DNA of 64,000 bases. Source: Luteimonas suaedae (lineage in GTDB: Bacteria > Pseudomonadota > Gammaproteobacteria > Xanthomonadales > Xanthomonadaceae). The DNA is taken from NCBI RefSeq assembly GCF_008312895.1, contig NZ_VSSP01000002.1, positions 248,001-312,000 on the forward strand. Direction: 5' to 3'. Of this stretch, positions 61,241-64,000 are shown in pieces; the stretch's first letter is position 1; each line of letters begins with the position of its first letter. Below the pieces are notes generated by a model that worked only from the letters and a program-made list of their open reading frames with translations, searched no databases and was not told the DNA's origin. Position numbers and translations under genes: made by a program.

Positions 61241-61592
61241 AGGAGATGTCCTCGGGGCGGAACGGTTGCGGATCGATCACCAGCAGGGTGCCGTGGCTGC
61301 CGGCGGCAACCCCGTGCACGGTGCCCGCGGGGACCAGGTACAGTTCGCCGGCGTCCACGGTCACCGCCCTGCCCTCGACCTCGAGCAGCATGCGTCCGTC
61401 GACCACCAGCAGGGCCTCGTCATGCGCGTGGACTTCGTCGGCATAGGCCTGCGTGTCCATCCGCAGCACCTTCAGCCGCGCCCCGGCGATGGCGGCGAAC
61501 GCGGTGGATTTCCAGGGCCGCGGCAGGTCGGCCGCGATGTCGGGCAGAACGAACGGGGTTGCGGCCGTTTCCGGCGTCGGCTGGATCATCAT
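61221..61592 (-). CDS. Cupin-domain protein
   Basis: A 123-residue cytoplasmic cupin. EVHAHDEALLVVDGRMLLEVEG (metal-binding His/Glu, about residues 57-78) and LVPAGTVHGVAAGSHGTLLVIDP are the two cupin motifs. Adjacent ATG ATG codons offer two starts. It precedes and overlaps the EamA gene; the pair is probably controlled by the divergent LysR regulator. Confidence 0.85.
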   Translation of the reverse strand: MMIQPTPETAATPFVLPDIAADLPRPWKSTAFAAIAGARLKVLRMDTQAYADEVHAHDEALLVVDGRMLLEVEGRAVTVDAGELYLVPAGTVHGVAAGSHGTLLVIDPQPFRPEDISYAARLL

Positions 61593-61693
61593 TGCGGCGG
61601 TTCCGGCAGTCGTCTGACTTGCATTGTCGGCTTTGCCAAAACAGGCGCAAGCGCGTACTTTCAGCGGCAGGCACAAACCAGACTTGTGGCTCC

Positions 61694-62578
61694 ATGAAGA
61701 CCCGAACGGACTGGCTGCCGGCCCTGGCGGCGTTCGAATCGGCGGCCCGGCACCAGAACTTCGCCCATGCCGCCGAAGAGCTGCACCTGACCGCCAGCGC
61801 GGTCAGCCACCACGTGCGCAAGCTGGAGGCGCGGATGGGCATGGCGCTGTTCCAGCGCCATGCGCGCGGGGTGTCGCTGACCGCCGAGGGCCGCCAGCTG
61901 GCCGACGCCGCCGGCAGCGCGATCACCGACATCGACAGTGTGGTGCACGACCTACGCAGCCGTCGCGACGATCGCCAACTGGTCCGCCTGACCACCCTGC
62001 ACTCGCTCACCAGCAGCTGGATCACGCCGCGACTGCCCGCCTTCGCCGCCGCGCATCCCGACATCCGCCTGCACATCGATACCGAGATCGCGCTGACCCG
62101 GTTCGACGACGGCGGACCCGACCTCGGCATCCGCCACGGTCCCGGCCACTGGCCGGGGCTGGTGGCGCGGCGCCTGATGGGCGAGACCATGTTCCCGGTC
62201 GCCGCCCCCACCCTGCCCGGCGTCGACCGGATCCGCTCCGCCAACGACATCGTCGACCTGCCGCTGATCGCCGACAACACGCGCCAGGGTTGGCACGACT
62301 GGTTCCGGCACGCGGACTGCCATGGCGCCCGCGTCGACGCGCGCTACGTCTTCAGCGACAGCACCGATGTGCTGGAAGCCGCGGCGCAGGGGCTCGGCGT
62401 CGGCCTGGCGCGCCAGCGCATCGTCGCGCCGTGGCTGAAATCCGGACGTCTGCGGCAGCTGCCGGGGCCCGAACTCATGGGCCGCTTCGGCTACTACATC
62501 GTCCATCCCGCCCACCGCCGCCTGCGCCCGGCCGCGCAGATCTTCATCGACTGGCTGCTGGCGCAGCCGCTCGACTGA
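61694..62578 (+). CDS. LysR-family transcriptional regulator (GcvA-like)
   Basis: A 294-residue regulator. The HTH is WLPALAAFESAARHQNFAHAAEELHLTASAVSHHVRKLEARMGMALFQRHARGVSLTAEG (about 8-65); the effector domain follows, with ITPRLPAFAAAHPDIRLHIDTEIALTRFDDGGPDLGIRHG typical of the GcvA-like branch. It diverges from the cupin/EamA operon across 101 bases, the usual LysR target layout. Confidence 0.92.
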   Translation: MKTRTDWLPALAAFESAARHQNFAHAAEELHLTASAVSHHVRKLEARMGMALFQRHARGVSLTAEGRQLADAAGSAITDIDSVVHDLRSRRDDRQLVRLTTLHSLTSSWITPRLPAFAAAHPDIRLHIDTEIALTRFDDGGPDLGIRHGPGHWPGLVARRLMGETMFPVAAPTLPGVDRIRSANDIVDLPLIADNTRQGWHDWFRHADCHGARVDARYVFSDSTDVLEAAAQGLGVGLARQRIVAPWLKSGRLRQLPGPELMGRFGYYIVHPAHRRLRPAAQIFIDWLLAQPLD

Positions 62579-62632
62579 GCCCGGGCATTGCCGCTGGAAA
62601 TACCGGCATTCGCTTGCCATGCCCGTTGTCCT

Positions 62633-62780
62633 GGTAGGAGGGGCTTCAGCCCCGACCACGCTCGGACGAGTAGAAAATGCTTTCTGCCGTTGTTTCCCTT
62701 CGCAACGCGCGGCGGCGCGTTCATCATGGTCACCGCCGATGCGTCTGCCTGGCGCGGTCGAGGCTGAAGCCCCTCCTACA
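62633..62780. repeat. 'GTAGGAGGGGCTTCAGCCCC' inverted repeat, copy 2
   Basis: GGTAGGAGGGGCTTCAGCCC and GAGGCTGAAGCCCCTCCTAC are inverse arms 148 bases end to end, matching the outer arms at 11974/12306. GGGAGTGAACATCGATAC at 62793-62810 also matches the outer extension near 11940 in inverse sense. It lies in a 285-base spacer without a gene. Confidence 0.8.
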
Positions 62781-62863
62781 GGGGGAGGCGGAGGGAGTGA
62801 ACATCGATACCGCCGGGCGCGGACTGCGCTAGTCTCGTGCGGACATCTCCCGCCAGGTCCGCC

Positions 62864-63091
62864 ATGTCCCGCATCGACTTCCAACTCGACCGCAGCCACG
62901 TCGAGCTCAACCAGCTGCTGAAACTGAGCGGCCTCTGCGACAGCGGCGGCGCCGGCAAGGCGCTGGTCGCGGCCGGCGAGGTGCGCGTCGACGGCGTCGT
63001 CGAGACGCGCAAGACCTGCAAGATCCGCGCCGGCCAGGTGGTCGCGGTCGGCGACGCCGAGATCCACGTGTTGCCGGAAGAAGCGCCATGA
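62864..63091 (+). CDS. S4-domain RNA-binding protein (YbcJ-like)
   Basis: A 75-residue protein. VELNQLLKLSGLCDSGGAGKALVAAGEVRVDGVVETRKTCKIRAGQVV is a compact S4 fold, matching YbcJ-like proteins (RNA-binding, translation-associated). Its stop overlaps the lemA start (ATGA), giving a coupled operon. Confidence 0.88.
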   Translation: MSRIDFQLDRSHVELNQLLKLSGLCDSGGAGKALVAAGEVRVDGVVETRKTCKIRAGQVVAVGDAEIHVLPEEAP

Positions 63092-63645
63092 CCCTGACCG
63101 CAGTGCTCGTCGCACTGGCGCTGGCGGTGCTGGCGTGGGCCGTATTCGCCTACAACCGGCTGGTACGGCTGCGCAACCAGGTGCGTGCCGCCTGGGCCGA
63201 CATCGACGTGCAGCTGATCCGCCGCCACGACCTGGTGCCGCAGCTGGTGTCGGCGGTGCGCGCCTATGCCGGCCACGAAGCGGCGGTGCTGGAAGCGGTG
63301 ACGGAACTGCGTGCGCAGGCGCTGACCCAGACCGCACCGTCAAAGCTCGGCGAGCTGGAGTCGGCGCTGGAACAGGGCATCGGCCGCCTGCTGGTGTTGA
63401 AGGAAGCCTACCCCGAGCTCAAGGCCAGCGAGAACTTCGCGCAGTTGCAGCGCGACCTGGTGGACGTGGAACAACATCTGCAATACGCGCGGCGTTTCTA
63501 CAACGGTGCGGTCCGCGACTACAACGACGCGACCCAGCGTGTTCCCGATATGGCGATTGCGCGCGGCTTCGGGTTCGCACCGGCGGAGTTCTTCCAGACC
63601 GGCGCGGACGAGCGCACGGCACCGGCGGTGGAACTGCCGCGATGA
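63088..63645 (+). CDS. LemA-family protein
   Basis: A 185-residue membrane-anchored protein. The N-terminal helix VLVALALAVLAWAVFAYNRLVRLRNQV, then AWADIDVQLIRRHDLVPQLVSAVRAYAGHE and FAQLQRDLVDVEQHLQYARRFYNGAVRDYN are LemA hallmarks (coiled-coil alpha bundle). The role is unknown; it is commonly paired with DUF2207 or TPM proteins. Coupled by ATGA overlaps on both sides. Confidence 0.95.
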   Translation: MTLTAVLVALALAVLAWAVFAYNRLVRLRNQVRAAWADIDVQLIRRHDLVPQLVSAVRAYAGHEAAVLEAVTELRAQALTQTAPSKLGELESALEQGIGRLLVLKEAYPELKASENFAQLQRDLVDVEQHLQYARRFYNGAVRDYNDATQRVPDMAIARGFGFAPAEFFQTGADERTAPAVELPR

Positions 63646-64000
63646 CCAGGTTGCTGGCGCTGCTGGCGCTGATCGCGGCGTTCGCCTGCGCCATGCCGCT
63701 GGCCGCGCAGGACACGGAAGCGGCATCGTCCGCCGGCGAACGCATCCTCGCCTACGACAGCGAGGTCGAGGTCCACGAAGACGGCGGCCTGGAGATCACC
63801 GAGCGCATCCGCGTGCGCGCCGAAGGCAGTAATATTCGCCGCGGCATCTATCGCGACTTCCCCACCCGCTATCGCGACCGCGTCGGCAACCGGGTGGTGG
63901 TGGACTTCGAGGTGCTGGAGGTGCTGCGCGACGGCACGCCGGAGCCCTGGTTCACCGAGCGCCGCGCCAATGGCGTACGCGTCAACACCGGCAATGACGA
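63642..64000 (+). CDS. DUF2207 membrane protein, N-terminal part
   Basis: The first ~119 residues are seen; the gene runs off the window. MTRLLALLALIAAFACAMPLAAQ is a signal peptide, followed by ILAYDSEVEVHEDGGLEITERIRVRAEGSNIRRGIYRDFPTRY, the DUF2207 start. The ATG overlaps the lemA stop. The family is an integral membrane protein usually found with LemA. Confidence 0.88.
   Translation, partial: MTRLLALLALIAAFACAMPLAAQDTEAASSAGERILAYDSEVEVHEDGGLEITERIRVRAEGSNIRRGIYRDFPTRYRDRVGNRVVVDFEVLEVLRDGTPEPWFTERRANGVRVNTGND

Overview
The window is high-GC (mostly well above 65% by eye) bacterial chromosome. The gene content, the protein families and the abundant palindromic repeats of the 'GTAGGAGCGCGCCATGCGCGC' type (split here only for description) suggest a gammaproteobacterium of the Xanthomonadaceae/Lysobacteraceae (Lysobacter/Luteimonas-like). 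This placement is an inference: there is no rRNA or other phylogenetic marker. I saw no tRNA, rRNA, CRISPR array, prophage or complete insertion sequence.

Layout. 1-12 kb: the end of a bile-acid:sodium symporter-like transporter, a dicarboxylate/amino acid symporter, a PhoA-type alkaline phosphatase lipoprotein, and a polyhydroxybutyrate (PHB) mobilisation neighbourhood (3-hydroxybutyrate dehydrogenase coupled to a patatin, a HemJ/CopD-like membrane protein, a methyltransferase, an intracellular PHB depolymerase). A PadR regulator with its HAAS/sensor membrane partner, a cyclophilin lipoprotein and a small acidic protein follow. 12.3-26.7 kb: one long minus-strand gene train. Read 5' to 3' it is TldD, TldD, TldE/PmbA, DUF4159, MoxR ATPase, DUF58, BatA-like, DUF4175, a large membrane/'glutamine amidotransferase-like' protein, GFA and a DUF4349 lipoprotein. 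Stop/start overlaps indicate strong translational coupling. Three different palindromic repeat families occupy three intercistronic gaps of this train.

26.9-38.3 kb: a DUF885 lipoprotein peptidase, a repeat-filled spacer, an SLC13-type permease with RCK_C domains, small genes, a HIT protein, a serine beta-lactamase-like hydrolase, a 1049-residue TolB-propeller/amidohydrolase and a Tat-exported threonine-aldolase-like PLP enzyme. 38.3-41.6 kb: the most striking part, a cluster of attC-like recombination sites separating small, lower-GC, same-strand genes (VOC, cupin, GNAT+DUF899, two small membrane proteins) with no integrase visible. It looks like a CALIN (clustered attC sites lacking an integron integrase).

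41.9-55.5 kb: a GIY-YIG-like protein, a TrxR-like flavoprotein, a ParD/ParE-type toxin-antitoxin pair, then a formate module: a ModE-HTH/substrate-binding regulator divergent from an OFA-family MFS transporter, followed by FdhD, an FdhF/YdeP molybdoenzyme and a small winged-helix protein. After a decayed stretch come a Tat aldo/keto reductase, an MFS nucleotide-exchange-like transporter and a vapBC pair in which both genes carry single-base frameshifts. 55.5-64 kb: a sulfatase with a LacI-type operator in its leader, a MarR-GNAT fusion behind a palindromic operator, a cyclase-family hydrolase, a frameshifted GST, a cupin/EamA operon divergent from a LysR regulator, and an S4/LemA/DUF2207 operon running off the window.
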